Assembly: GCA_934322085.1 (NCBI GenBank)
Contig: CAKRGF010000051.1
Span: 1-6,003, forward strand
DNA: 6,003 nt
Direction of reading: 5' to 3'
From: an uncultured Eubacterium sp.
Lineage (GTDB): Bacteria; Bacillota; Clostridia; Lachnospirales; Lachnospiraceae
Shown here: in pieces, positions 1 through 5,612 of the stretch
How positions within the stretch are numbered: position 1 is the first letter of the stretch
Layout: each line of letters starts with the position of its first letter
Notes under the pieces: model-generated
The model's database searches: none
What the model was told of the DNA's origin: nothing
The model's input: only the letters and a program-made list of their open reading frames with translations
Position numbers and translations under genes: made by a program

Positions 1-70
1 GACCTACAGGGCTCGAACCTGTGACCCTCTGCTTGTAAGGCAGATGCTCTCCCAGCTGAGCTAAGATCCC
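1..70 (-). tRNA. tRNA-Val (anticodon UAC), 3' end cut by window edge
   Basis: The reverse complement folds as a cloverleaf. The acceptor strand GGGATCT (5' end at 70) pairs with AGGTC at the window edge; the last two acceptor bases and the discriminator lie outside. The D-arm has TTAGCTCAGCTGGGAGAGC. The anticodon stem TCTGC/GCAGA encloses the loop CTTACAA, giving anticodon TAC. The T-arm ACAGG-TTCGAGC-CCTGT is standard. It lies 26 nt downstream of a consensus promoter on the same strand, so it is probably the first gene of a tRNA operon that continues beyond position 1. Whether CCA is encoded cannot be seen. Confidence 0.96.
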
Positions 71-95
71 ATGCGTCACTCACAGCGACCTCTTT

Positions 96-123
96 ATTAT
101 ACCAAAAACATCCACTTTGTCAA
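96..123 (-). promoter_or_regulatory. Sigma-A-type promoter of the tRNA-Val operon
   Basis: On the minus strand there is a perfect TTGACA (118-123), a 16-nt spacer and a perfect TATAAT (96-101). The predicted start is about 20 nt before the tRNA 5' end. Both boxes match consensus, as expected for a stable-RNA promoter. Confidence 0.88.
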
Positions 124-165
124 CACCTTTTTCAAAAAATTTTCAGATCAAATATTTTCTTTTCC

Positions 166-195
166 TTGACGCTCCCTACCTGTATCATGTACAAT
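166..195 (+). promoter_or_regulatory. Sigma-A-type promoter of the membrane protein gene
   Basis: TTGACG (166-171), an 18-nt spacer and TACAAT (190-195) stand about 50 nt before the start codon. The -35 box matches consensus at 5 of 6 positions and the -10 box at 5 of 6. It is divergent from the tRNA-Val promoter, with about 40 nt between the two -35 boxes. Confidence 0.65.
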
Positions 196-241
196 GTGAA
201 TTGGACTTATCCAACAATTGTTTATTATTAGGAGAAAAAAT

Positions 242-718
242 ATGTTTGTAAAATATCTGATTTTGTTTTTCATCTCTATGGTACCCATTGTTGAACTGCG
301 TGGTGCCATCCCTTATTCCGTTGTTTTCGGACTTCCGCTCATACCATCCTACATCATTTGTGTGATTGGTAATATGCTGCCGGTTCCTTTTATCTACCTT
401 TTTGCAAGAAAAATTTTGATTTGGGGTTCCGACAAAAAGGGCATCGGCAAGTTCTTCCGATTCTGTTTGGAAAAGGGTGAAAAGGGCGGTCAGAAATTAA
501 AAGAAAAAGCAGGACGCGGTTTATTCGTCGCACTGCTTCTCTTCGTCGGCATTCCACTGCCCGGCACCGGTGCATGGACTGGCACACTCGCCGCCAGCCT
601 CCTCGATATGGATTTCAAATCCTCGATTTTAGCATGCATGGGTGGCGTACTGCTTGCCGGAATTATTATGGCAGTTGCCAGTACCGGCGTATTCAATGCA
701 ATTTTGGCACTTTTTTAG
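242..718 (+). CDS. Small multidrug export family membrane protein (COG2426/PF06695-like)
   Basis: This 158-residue integral membrane protein has about four to five hydrophobic segments: residues 4-18, 26-60, 94-108, 112-122 and 128-157. A basic, hydrophilic loop (about 62-92, rich in Lys and Gly) separates the two halves. Conserved family signatures are visible: ELRGAIP at 18-24, GNMLPVP at 43-49 and the glycine/proline-rich GIPLPGTGAWTG at 103-114, which resembles the re-entrant loop of DedA-type proteins. The family is named 'putative small multidrug export', but a transport substrate is not established, so the function remains tentative. I chose the ATG at 242 because AGGAG lies 7 nt upstream (230-234); an upstream in-frame TTG at 218 has no such site. 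The gene is single, with its own promoter. Its stop overlaps the stop of the convergent phosphoesterase gene, and no terminator lies between them. Confidence 0.85.
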   Translation: MFVKYLILFFISMVPIVELRGAIPYSVVFGLPLIPSYIICVIGNMLPVPFIYLFARKILIWGSDKKGIGKFFRFCLEKGEKGGQKLKEKAGRGLFVALLLFVGIPLPGTGAWTGTLAASLLDMDFKSSILACMGGVLLAGIIMAVASTGVFNAILALF

Positions 719-1203
719 TAAGGCATTTCACACATACGAAAATCTATTTTCCCATCTTCACGGATTTCCATCACCGTGTAGGTGGGAATTTTATTATCCT
801 GTCTCGGTTTTGAAATACTCCCCGGATTCAAAAGAATCAAATCATCGGTTTTCTCTAAATACGGCACATGCGTATGTCCAAACATAACAACATCGGCATG
901 ATTTTGCAGTCCAAAGTAGCGCAGAGTGTCCGGCGCCCCGCCATACGAAAGATAGCGGTGTCCATGACACATCGCAATGCGCTTGCCGCCAAATTCAATC
1001 ACCATACTCTCTTTGAGCGAAGATGAAAAGTCACAGTTTCCTCTCACCATATAAACCGGATACGGCGTCAGCGAACGGATATAAGCCTCATCATTTCCTA
1101 CATCCCCCAGATGAAAAATCGCTTGAAAATCCGGATGCCTGTCCATCGCTTTTACAAGATTTTCGGTTCTTCCATGCGAATCACTAAAAACCAGTGCCTT
1201 CAT
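715..1203 (-). CDS. yfcE: YfcE/MJ0936-family metallophosphoesterase
   Basis: This 162-residue calcineurin-like phosphoesterase, probably cytosolic, is expected to be a metal-dependent phosphodiesterase; the physiological substrate is unknown. The binuclear-metal ligands appear in the usual order: FSDSHG with D8 and H10, HLGDVGND with D34, RGNCD with N56, MCHGH with H80, and FGHTHVP with H110 and H112, followed by the NPGS motif near residue 126. The length is typical for the single-domain family. It is the last gene of the minus-strand cluster. Its ATG shares one base with the rdgB stop (TAATG), which indicates translational coupling. The same pairing, an RdgB-type pyrophosphatase next to a YfcE-type phosphoesterase, is seen as ysnA-ysnB in Bacillus subtilis. 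Its stop overlaps that of the facing membrane-protein gene by 4 bases. Confidence 0.93.
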   Translation of the reverse strand: MKALVFSDSHGRTENLVKAMDRHPDFQAIFHLGDVGNDEAYIRSLTPYPVYMVRGNCDFSSSLKESMVIEFGGKRIAMCHGHRYLSYGGAPDTLRYFGLQNHADVVMFGHTHVPYLEKTDDLILLNPGSISKPRQDNKIPTYTVMEIREDGKIDFRMCEMPY

Positions 1204-1805
1204 TATGCCTCGCCTCTCTTTTTCAAAATCTCAACCATTTTACGGATTGCAATACCGCGGTGGCTGATTGCATTTTTCTCTTCCGGTTCCATTTCTCCGG
1301 TCGTCATGCCACGCTCCGGCAGATAAAAAATCGGGTCATAACCGAATCCATTCTCACCTTTTGGCTCTTTGGCAAGTTTGCCTTCAATAATTCCCGTTGC
1401 CGTATCGACCGTTCCGTCCGGATAGGCACATGCAATCACACAGACAAATCTGGCATCTCTCTTTTCATCCGGCACACCTTCGCAGCGTTTGAGAATCTCC
1501 GCATTTTTAATCGAATATGGGGTATCTTCGCCCAAATATCTCGCCGAATAAATTCCCGGCTCTTTATTCAGATAATCTACCTCAAAACCGGAATCGTCCG
1601 CAAGAACCATCTCGCCAGTCTCTTCCATCACTGCTTTCGCCTTAATCACGGCATTTTCTTCAAATGTCTTTCCGTCCTCTACAATATCAATATCCACACC
1701 AATATCTTTCATGGATAAAATCTCATAGTCATCGCCCAACATCTGACGGAACTCGTTGACTTTTCCCTGATTTCCAGTTGCAAAAACCAATCGTTTTTTA
1801 CTCAT
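1203..1805 (-). CDS. rdgB: XTP/dITP diphosphatase (RdgB/HAM1 family)
   Basis: This 200-residue cytosolic house-cleaning enzyme hydrolyses non-canonical purine triphosphates (dITP, XTP, ITP) to monophosphates and pyrophosphate, keeping deaminated purines out of DNA and RNA. Family motifs are complete: ATGNQGKVNEF at 9-19 (substrate-phosphate binding, with T10, N12 and K15), TFEENA at 47-52, the catalytic LADDSGFEVD at 68-77, GENGFGYDPIF at 150-160 and EEKNAISHRG at 175-184, which includes the SHR base-recognition motif. The length matches the family (about 195-205). The start ATG lies inside the 3' end of the methyltransferase gene, with an 8-nt overlap. The stop shares a base with the start of the phosphoesterase gene. 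It is therefore the middle member of a tightly coupled run. Confidence 0.97.
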   Translation of the reverse strand: MSKKRLVFATGNQGKVNEFRQMLGDDYEILSMKDIGVDIDIVEDGKTFEENAVIKAKAVMEETGEMVLADDSGFEVDYLNKEPGIYSARYLGEDTPYSIKNAEILKRCEGVPDEKRDARFVCVIACAYPDGTVDTATGIIEGKLAKEPKGENGFGYDPIFYLPERGMTTGEMEPEEKNAISHRGIAIRKMVEILKKRGEA

Positions 1806-2979
1806 TTTCTTTTTTATCCTTTCTTCTCGCCGGCGGTTTTACGCCCATGTACTGATACAAATACGTTTTCATCATACCATTGTAAATTTTACGGTTTTTC
1901 GTTGCTTTTTTTCGGTTTCCACCTGCTGCCACAGCTTTTTGCGCATCCTCATATCCACTTAACAAAAAGAACGACCACGTATCATTTTCTGACATCACAC
2001 GTCCAACCGTTTTGTACAAATCAAACATTTCTTCTTTGGTCGAGAGACGCTCACCATACGGCGGATTGCTGATTACAAAACCATATTTTTTCGGTGTATT
2101 AAAATCAGCCACATCGCGCTGCTGGAAATGAATGTATTCATCCACGCCGGCAAGTTTTGCATTCGCCCTCGCCATTTTCAGCACCTCGTCGTCTATGTCA
2201 TATCCCTGAATATGAATCTCTACATCATTTCGGATAGCGTCTTCCGCTTCATCAATCGCATCGTACCACGCCTTTTTCGGAACAAGATTTTTCCAGCTCT
2301 CCGCAGTAAATTCACGGTTCATCCCCGGTGCCATATTCAAAGCAATCATCGCCGCCTCAATCGGTATCGTGCCACTTCCGCAGAATGGGTCAATCAGCAT
2401 ACGGTCGGCATGCCACGGTGAAAGCAGAATCATCGCTGCCGCCAATGTCTCCGTAACCGGTGCCGGTGCCGTAAATTTGCGGTAACCACGTTTGTGAAGT
2501 GACTCTCCGGTCGTATCTAAACCAATTGTCACAATATCTTTCACAATACTAATCCGAAGTGGGTAAGACGCCCCAGTCTCTTCAAACCAATCCGTATGGT
2601 AGGTCTGTTTGAGTTTTTCAACCATTGCCTTTTTCACAATTTTCTGAATGTCCGACGGACTGAACAATTTACTGCTCACAGAATTTGCCTTCGTCACCCA
2701 GAATTTTCCGTCTTCCGGTATGTAATCCGCCCACGGTATCGCTTTTACCGCCTCGAACAAGTCATCAAAACTCGTCGCACGAAAGCTGTCAATTTTCAGC
2801 AAAATTCGTTCCGTTGTACGCAGAAAAATGTTGGCACGGGCGATTGCCGCCGCATCTCCGAAAAATGTCACTTTGCCATTATCCACCTGCGATATTTCAT
2901 AACCAAGATTTTGTATTTCACGTTTCAGCACCGCCTCCATTCCAAAATGACACGGCGCAATCAATTCATACTGTTTCAT
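1798..2979 (-). CDS. ypsC: THUMP-domain class I SAM-dependent rRNA methyltransferase (YpsC/RlmL-like)
   Basis: This 393-residue protein is predicted to be an N2-guanine methyltransferase of 23S rRNA, the counterpart of the N-terminal half of E. coli RlmKL, which makes m2G2445. Target specificity is inferred from family. The N-terminal ferredoxin-like and THUMP region (about 1-160) is followed by the conserved linker RGYRKFTAPAPVTETLAA (about 164-181). The Rossmann-type catalytic domain contains the SAM-binding motif DPFCGSGT (197-204), GYDIDDEVLKMARANAKLAG (259-278, with the acidic ribose-binding turn) and the catalytic NPPYGER (305-311). The C-terminus is lysine/arginine-rich (about 383-393), as is common in RNA-binding enzymes. 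The length is close to B. subtilis YpsC. The ATG lies 7 nt after the rhodanese gene, whose stop region supplies the GAGGT ribosome binding site. Confidence 0.95.
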   Translation of the reverse strand: MKQYELIAPCHFGMEAVLKREIQNLGYEISQVDNGKVTFFGDAAAIARANIFLRTTERILLKIDSFRATSFDDLFEAVKAIPWADYIPEDGKFWVTKANSVSSKLFSPSDIQKIVKKAMVEKLKQTYHTDWFEETGASYPLRISIVKDIVTIGLDTTGESLHKRGYRKFTAPAPVTETLAAAMILLSPWHADRMLIDPFCGSGTIPIEAAMIALNMAPGMNREFTAESWKNLVPKKAWYDAIDEAEDAIRNDVEIHIQGYDIDDEVLKMARANAKLAGVDEYIHFQQRDVADFNTPKKYGFVISNPPYGERLSTKEEMFDLYKTVGRVMSENDTWSFFLLSGYEDAQKAVAAGGNRKKATKNRKIYNGMMKTYLYQYMGVKPPARRKDKKENE

Positions 2980-2986
2980 AGTAACC

Positions 2987-3277
2987 TCATTTTTTCATTT
3001 CTTCGTATCCTCCGGCAATACTGGACGCCCATTTTCCTTTTTTCGCCAGTTCTCTTGCCGCCTGCAGACTATGATTTCCATGGTCGCAGTAAAAAATAAT
3101 CCTGTCGTAATTCATCATTTCTTCCTGATACTGTGAAAGTTCCTCATATGGTATATTCCACGCACCGGAAATATGCGACTTTGCAAATGCTTCTCTGCTT
3201 CGCAAATCCACGAGAAGTGTTTTACTGTGATAAATATATTTTGACGCTTCTGAAAAAGACACCAGATTAGGTTTCAT
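2987..3277 (-). CDS. Single-domain rhodanese-like protein
   Basis: This 96-residue single rhodanese domain is probably a cytosolic sulfur carrier or sulfurtransferase; its partner is unknown. Visible motifs are the CH2A-like LLVDLRSREAF (21-31), HISGAWNIPYEE (35-46), the active-site loop YCDHGNHSLQAA (63-74) with the predicted persulfide cysteine C64, and the C-terminal IAGGYEEM (87-94). The active-site loop keeps Cys-x-x-Gly-x-x-Ser but has His/Asn where many thiosulfate sulfurtransferases have Arg, so substrate preference is uncertain. AAGGG about 6 nt before the ATG supports the start. It is the first gene of the cluster with ypsC, rdgB and yfcE and ends 7 nt before ypsC. I found no clear sigma-A promoter in the 50 nt between the upstream hairpin and this start. 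Confidence 0.9.
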   Translation of the reverse strand: MKPNLVSFSEASKYIYHSKTLLVDLRSREAFAKSHISGAWNIPYEELSQYQEEMMNYDRIIFYCDHGNHSLQAARELAKKGKWASSIAGGYEEMKK

Positions 3278-3327
3278 ATCATACCCTTTTCTTTTTAATC
3301 TATTCCAGCCTCTGCGTCATTATGACC

Positions 3328-3354
3328 AAAGAGCCGGTCTTAATCGACCGGCTC
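3328..3354 (-). terminator. Terminator-like hairpin between the small repeat gene and the rhodanese operon
   Basis: There is a perfect 9-bp GC-rich stem, GAGCCGGTC/GACCGGCTC (3346-3354 and 3331-3339), with a 6-nt loop. On the minus strand it is followed by only TTTGGT, so the U-tract is short. It begins 7 nt after the stop of the small Asn-rich gene. It is probably a terminator for that gene and for read-through from fba, but possibly leaky, which would let some transcription reach the rhodanese cluster. Confidence 0.7.
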
Positions 3355-3361
3355 CGGAAAA

Positions 3362-3544
3362 TTAATAACAATCTTTGGAATTGTTTGCAGAAGAATCTTT
3401 TGTGCGGTTCTTACTGCTATTTTTGCTCGCATTCTTACTTGCATTTTTACCAGCGTTTTTACTGGAATTTCTGCTCGTATTCTTGCTATCATTTTTGCTG
3501 TTATTCTGAGCATCATTATACTCATCTAAAAAATTCTTAGCCAT
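3362..3544 (-). CDS. Small Asn/Ser/Lys tetrapeptide-repeat protein, predicted forespore-expressed
   Basis: This 60-residue protein belongs to no family I can name. After an acidic/polar head (MAKNFLDEYNDAQ), residues 15-50 are a run of about nine tetrapeptides of the form Ser-Lys-Asn-X (SKND, SKNT, SRNS, SKNA, GKNA and similar). The protein ends in a short tail closing with DCY. It is strongly hydrophilic, basic, low-complexity and probably unstructured, with no signal peptide or membrane segment. The gene is supported by a near-perfect AAGGAGG 5 nt before the ATG, a following hairpin terminator and a consensus sigma-G promoter upstream. That promoter suggests production in the developing spore, as for minor small acid-soluble spore proteins. 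This role is inference; sequence identity to known Ssp proteins is not evident. Overlapping open frames in the same stretch lack a ribosome binding site. Confidence 0.8.
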   Translation of the reverse strand: MAKNFLDEYNDAQNNSKNDSKNTSRNSSKNAGKNASKNASKNSSKNRTKDSSANNSKDCY

Positions 3545-3586
3545 GATTTCCTCCTTCGCTGCATTCTCATGAATACGTTACGAAAT

Positions 3587-3615
3587 TAGTATGTCTCATG
3601 ACTGATTTTTTATGC
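3587..3615 (-). promoter_or_regulatory. Sigma-G-type forespore promoter of the small repeat protein
   Basis: On the minus strand GCATA (3611-3615), a 17-nt spacer and CATACTA (3587-3593) match the Bacillus/Clostridium sigma-G consensus (GHATR, 17-18 nt, CATWHTA) at every position. The predicted start is near 3580, giving a leader of about 35 nt that contains AAGGAGG. The -35 box lies only 12 nt after the fba stop codon. Confidence 0.72.
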
Positions 3616-3627
3616 AAAAATATAATG

Positions 3628-4491
3628 TCAGGCTTTTCCAACAGAACCAAATAATTCCATTTTTTCTTTTACTGTTGCTTTGATTGCTTCTGTACCAGGA
3701 GCAAGCAGTTTACGTGGGTCAAAACCTTTACCTTCCAAATCTTTGCCCGCTTCAATATAAGCACGTGTTGCTTCCTGGAATGCAAGCTGGCACTCTGTGT
3801 TTACGTTAATCTTAGATACGCCAAGAGAAATTGCTTTCTTAATCATATCTTCCGGAATTCCGGTACCACCATGAAGTACAAGTGGCATAGTTCCTGTCTT
3901 CTCCTGAACAGCAGCCAAAGTCTCAAAGCTGAGTCCTGCCCAGTTTTCCGGATATTTACCATGAATGTTACCGATTCCTGCTGCTAACATAGTAACGCCA
4001 AGGTCAGCAACCATCTTACATTCGTTCGGATCTGCACACTCACCGGCACCAATGACACCGTCTTCTTCACCGCCGATTGAACCAACTTCTGCCTCAATAG
4101 ACAATCCTTTTTCTTTGCAGATTCCTACAAGTTCTTTTGTTTTCTCAACATTTTCCTCAATTGGATAATGAGAACCATCGAACATGATGGATGAGAATCC
4201 TGCTTCGATACAAGCTTTTGCACCTTCATAGCTGCCGTGGTCAAGGTGAAGAGCAACCGGAACTGTAATGTTCAATTCCTCAAGCATTCCATTTACCATA
4301 CCAACAACGGTTTTATAACCGCACATATACTTTCCGGCACCTTCGGACACACCAAGGATAACCGGTGAATTTAACTCCTGAGCTGTAAGAAGGATTGCCT
4401 TCGTCCACTCAAGGTTGTTGATATTAAACTGACCCACTGCATATTTCCCTGCTTTTGCTTTGGTTAACATTTCCTCTGCTGAAACTAACAT
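3628..4491 (-). CDS. fba: Class II fructose-1,6-bisphosphate aldolase
   Basis: This 287-residue zinc-dependent cytosolic enzyme of glycolysis and gluconeogenesis interconverts fructose-1,6-bisphosphate with dihydroxyacetone phosphate and glyceraldehyde-3-phosphate. The TIM-barrel signatures are intact: HLDHG at 82-86 (catalytic D84, zinc ligand H85), IEAEVGSIGG at 132-141 (acidic metal-site residue), GNIHGKYP at 174-181 (zinc ligand H177), LHGGTG at 206-211 (zinc ligand H207) and INVNTE at 228-233 (phosphate/substrate contacts). I chose the ATG at 4491 because GGAGGA lies 8 nt upstream. A longer frame beginning at 4512 would place that ribosome binding site inside the coding sequence. It follows the PilZ gene by 53 nt. 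No obvious sigma-A promoter or terminator flanks it, so its transcript may continue into the small repeat gene. Tagatose-bisphosphate aldolases are close relatives, but the length and motifs favour Fba. Confidence 0.96.
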   Translation of the reverse strand: MLVSAEEMLTKAKAGKYAVGQFNINNLEWTKAILLTAQELNSPVILGVSEGAGKYMCGYKTVVGMVNGMLEELNITVPVALHLDHGSYEGAKACIEAGFSSIMFDGSHYPIEENVEKTKELVGICKEKGLSIEAEVGSIGGEEDGVIGAGECADPNECKMVADLGVTMLAAGIGNIHGKYPENWAGLSFETLAAVQEKTGTMPLVLHGGTGIPEDMIKKAISLGVSKINVNTECQLAFQEATRAYIEAGKDLEGKGFDPRKLLAPGTEAIKATVKEKMELFGSVGKA

Positions 4492-4544
4492 AATAAATTC
4501 CTCCGTTTTCATTTATTTAGACAGATGGGAAGTTTTTCGCTGTT

Positions 4545-5231
4545 TTATTTTTTGGGATTGCTAAAACGCTCATTTTTCTTCGCCAGCTGTTCCATTTGCT
4601 TTTGATTAATATAATGCCCAATCATCTCATTTTTCTTCATCAGAACACAGCCGTACAAAAAACGTCCGTCGTCAAGCGGCATCGTTCTTACGATTTTTCC
4701 AAACATAGCAATTTCCGTAACTTTTTCTTCGTACTGCGCCATGTATGTCATATAGACGAATGCACCATCTGCGTCCTTTAATTCTTCCTTGTAAATAAAG
4801 GCAAATCCGGTGTTGCTTAAATCTTTGAGATGAACAATTTTTTCACGCCCGCTATGCCCAATTCTTGCGTGGATTTCTTCTCCGATATACAATCTGTATG
4901 CGCCGCGCCGGTTGTACTCACGACCTTCGTTCGCCGCTTCCGATGCATAGTAAATTTTGTGTTTGTGGCGAATACAATCCATCTTCGCCTCTTTCCACAA
5001 AATCGGTTTGTCATCTTCACGCATATACATAATATCTACATCAACCTGGTCGCTCTGAACATTCAAAATTTTCTGGTCTTTGCGAATCGGCTCAAACAAG
5101 ACATTATGCTTGTGATTTCCCTGCACGATTGTCTCAAACTCAAAATGCTTGCCATCAATCGTAAGCAGTAATAAAACCTTAGTCCCCTGCTCTAATTCTG
5201 ATAGTAACAATTTAGACTTTCTCCTTTCCAT
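4545..5231 (-). CDS. PilZ-domain c-di-GMP-binding protein (YcgR-like architecture)
   Basis: This protein of about 228 residues has two parts. An N-terminal beta-rich domain (about 8-100) resembles the flagellar-brake (YcgR) N-terminal domain. A C-terminal PilZ domain (about 108-210) carries both c-di-GMP signatures: RGAYR at 109-113 (RxxxR) and DLSNTG at 137-142 (DxSxxG). A lysine-rich tail ends the protein. It is likely a cytosolic c-di-GMP receptor; in related proteins the output is motility or surface polysaccharide, but no partner gene is visible here. The start is uncertain. The ATG at 5231 is preceded by GGGGT, while a TTG at 5210 has a better-looking AAGGAG 10 nt upstream. The frame stays open to 5450, but that extension translates a palindromic intergenic element and is not credible. 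The gene has a plausible promoter at 5250-5278. Confidence 0.88.
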   Translation of the reverse strand: MERRKSKLLLSELEQGTKVLLLLTIDGKHFEFETIVQGNHKHNVLFEPIRKDQKILNVQSDQVDVDIMYMREDDKPILWKEAKMDCIRHKHKIYYASEAANEGREYNRRGAYRLYIGEEIHARIGHSGREKIVHLKDLSNTGFAFIYKEELKDADGAFVYMTYMAQYEEKVTEIAMFGKIVRTMPLDDGRFLYGCVLMKKNEMIGHYINQKQMEQLAKKNERFSNPKK

Positions 5232-5249
5232 TGTAACCCCACATAGTAT

Positions 5250-5278
5250 AGGATAACACAATTGGATTGGTTTTTCAA
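5250..5278 (-). promoter_or_regulatory. Putative sigma-A promoter of the PilZ gene
   Basis: On the minus strand TTGAAA (5273-5278), a 17-nt spacer and TATCCT (5250-5255) are correctly placed for a start near 5243. The -35 box matches 5 of 6 positions and the -10 box 4 of 6. It leaves a leader of about 12 nt to the ATG at 5231, or about 33 nt to the TTG at 5210. Confidence 0.45.
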
Positions 5279-5299
5279 TACAAAGCGGTGGCGTGGTTT

Positions 5300-5327
5300 G
5301 TGTCAAGTGTTCGTTGGCACTTTTTTT
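5300..5327 (+). terminator. Weak plus-strand terminator-like hairpin with T7 tract
   Basis: The stem GTGTCAA/TTGGCAC (5300-5306 with 5314-5320, one G-T pair) has a 7-nt loop and is followed directly by seven T residues on the plus strand. No plus-strand gene reads into it, so its role is unclear. It sits immediately before the first long palindrome. Confidence 0.35.
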
Positions 5328-5330
5328 GTT

Positions 5331-5476
5331 TTCCGTAATTCCGTAGAAAAATTTTGCGTCTCGTGGGCACTCTCGTTTAACAAACGCGTAAGGGTATGGG
5401 CATGCAAAATACGCAAGCCTCATACCCACGTGTTTGTACCCACGAGCCACAAAGTTTTTCTACAGAATTACTGGAA
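5331..5476 (+). repeat. Long imperfect palindrome, copy 1 of a fold-conserved element
   Basis: This 146-nt inverted repeat could fold into one long hairpin. The basal stem pairs 5335-5370 with 5436-5471 with only four non-pairing positions, plus an outer TTCC/GGAA. A one-sided 11-nt bulge (5371-5381, containing CTCGTT) follows. The middle stem is AAACGCGT with ACGTGTTT (5382-5389 with 5428-5435). A 2-nt bulge (AA, 5390-5391) leads to the upper stem GGGTATGGG with CCTCATACCC (5392-5400 with 5419-5427), then an imperfect apical stem and an A-rich loop (5406-5412). It shares this layout with the element at 5613-5762 read on the minus strand. The strand given is the one used for that alignment; the transcribed strand, if any, is unknown. 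Non-canonical pairs divide evenly between the strands and so do not decide it. It contains no credible coding sequence. Confidence 0.85.
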
Positions 5477-5612
5477 TCCAAAGGAACTGACAGCGAATAT
5501 TTGTCACAATCTAATTATCTCTCATTCCCGCTCTCTTGCTTTTTATTTACACATGTCTTTAACAATACTAACTCTGCATATTCTCTCCATAATGATTACT
5601 AATCTTTTGTTA
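5477..5612. other. AT-rich spacer between the two palindromes, no gene seen
   Basis: There are 136 nt between the palindromic elements. I see no ribosome binding site, RNA gene or convincing promoter on either strand, only weak short inverted repeats such as TGACA/TGTCA at 5488-5506. Open frames crossing it run into the palindromes and lack ribosome binding sites. Confidence 0.6.

Noticed and set aside
218..241. TTG start at 218 for the membrane protein
   Set aside because: There is no ribosome binding site before it, and the AGGAG at 230-234 serves the ATG at 242.
3316..3326. Short inverted repeat GTCAT-T-ATGAC before the rhodanese gene as an operator
   Set aside because: Five-base arms are too short to distinguish from chance, and no regulator motif is recognised.
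3340..3525. Alternative 61-codon minus-strand frame inside the small repeat gene
   Set aside because: It is a shadow of the 12-nt repeat in another frame, without a ribosome binding site, and runs into the terminator hairpin.
4492..4512. Start of fba at 4512, giving 294 residues
   Set aside because: The GGAGGA ribosome binding site lies within this extension and is well spaced for the ATG at 4491, which also gives the usual family N-terminus.
4492..4600. Promoter for fba in the 53-nt gap or the 3' end of the PilZ gene
   Set aside because: A/T-rich -10-like strings exist, but none has an acceptable -35 at 16-18 nt, so I did not call one.
5277..5306. Minus-strand TTGACA (5301-5306) as the -35 box of a second PilZ promoter
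   Set aside because: With an 18-nt spacer the -10 would be TGTATT, lacking the key second-position A. The TTGAAA/TATCCT pair nearer the gene is somewhat better supported.
5232..5450. N-terminal extension of the PilZ frame to an ATG at 5450
   Set aside because: It translates one arm and more of a palindromic intergenic element, has no ribosome binding site at 5450, lies upstream of the likely promoter, and adds Cys/Pro/Tyr-rich sequence unlike the rest of the protein.
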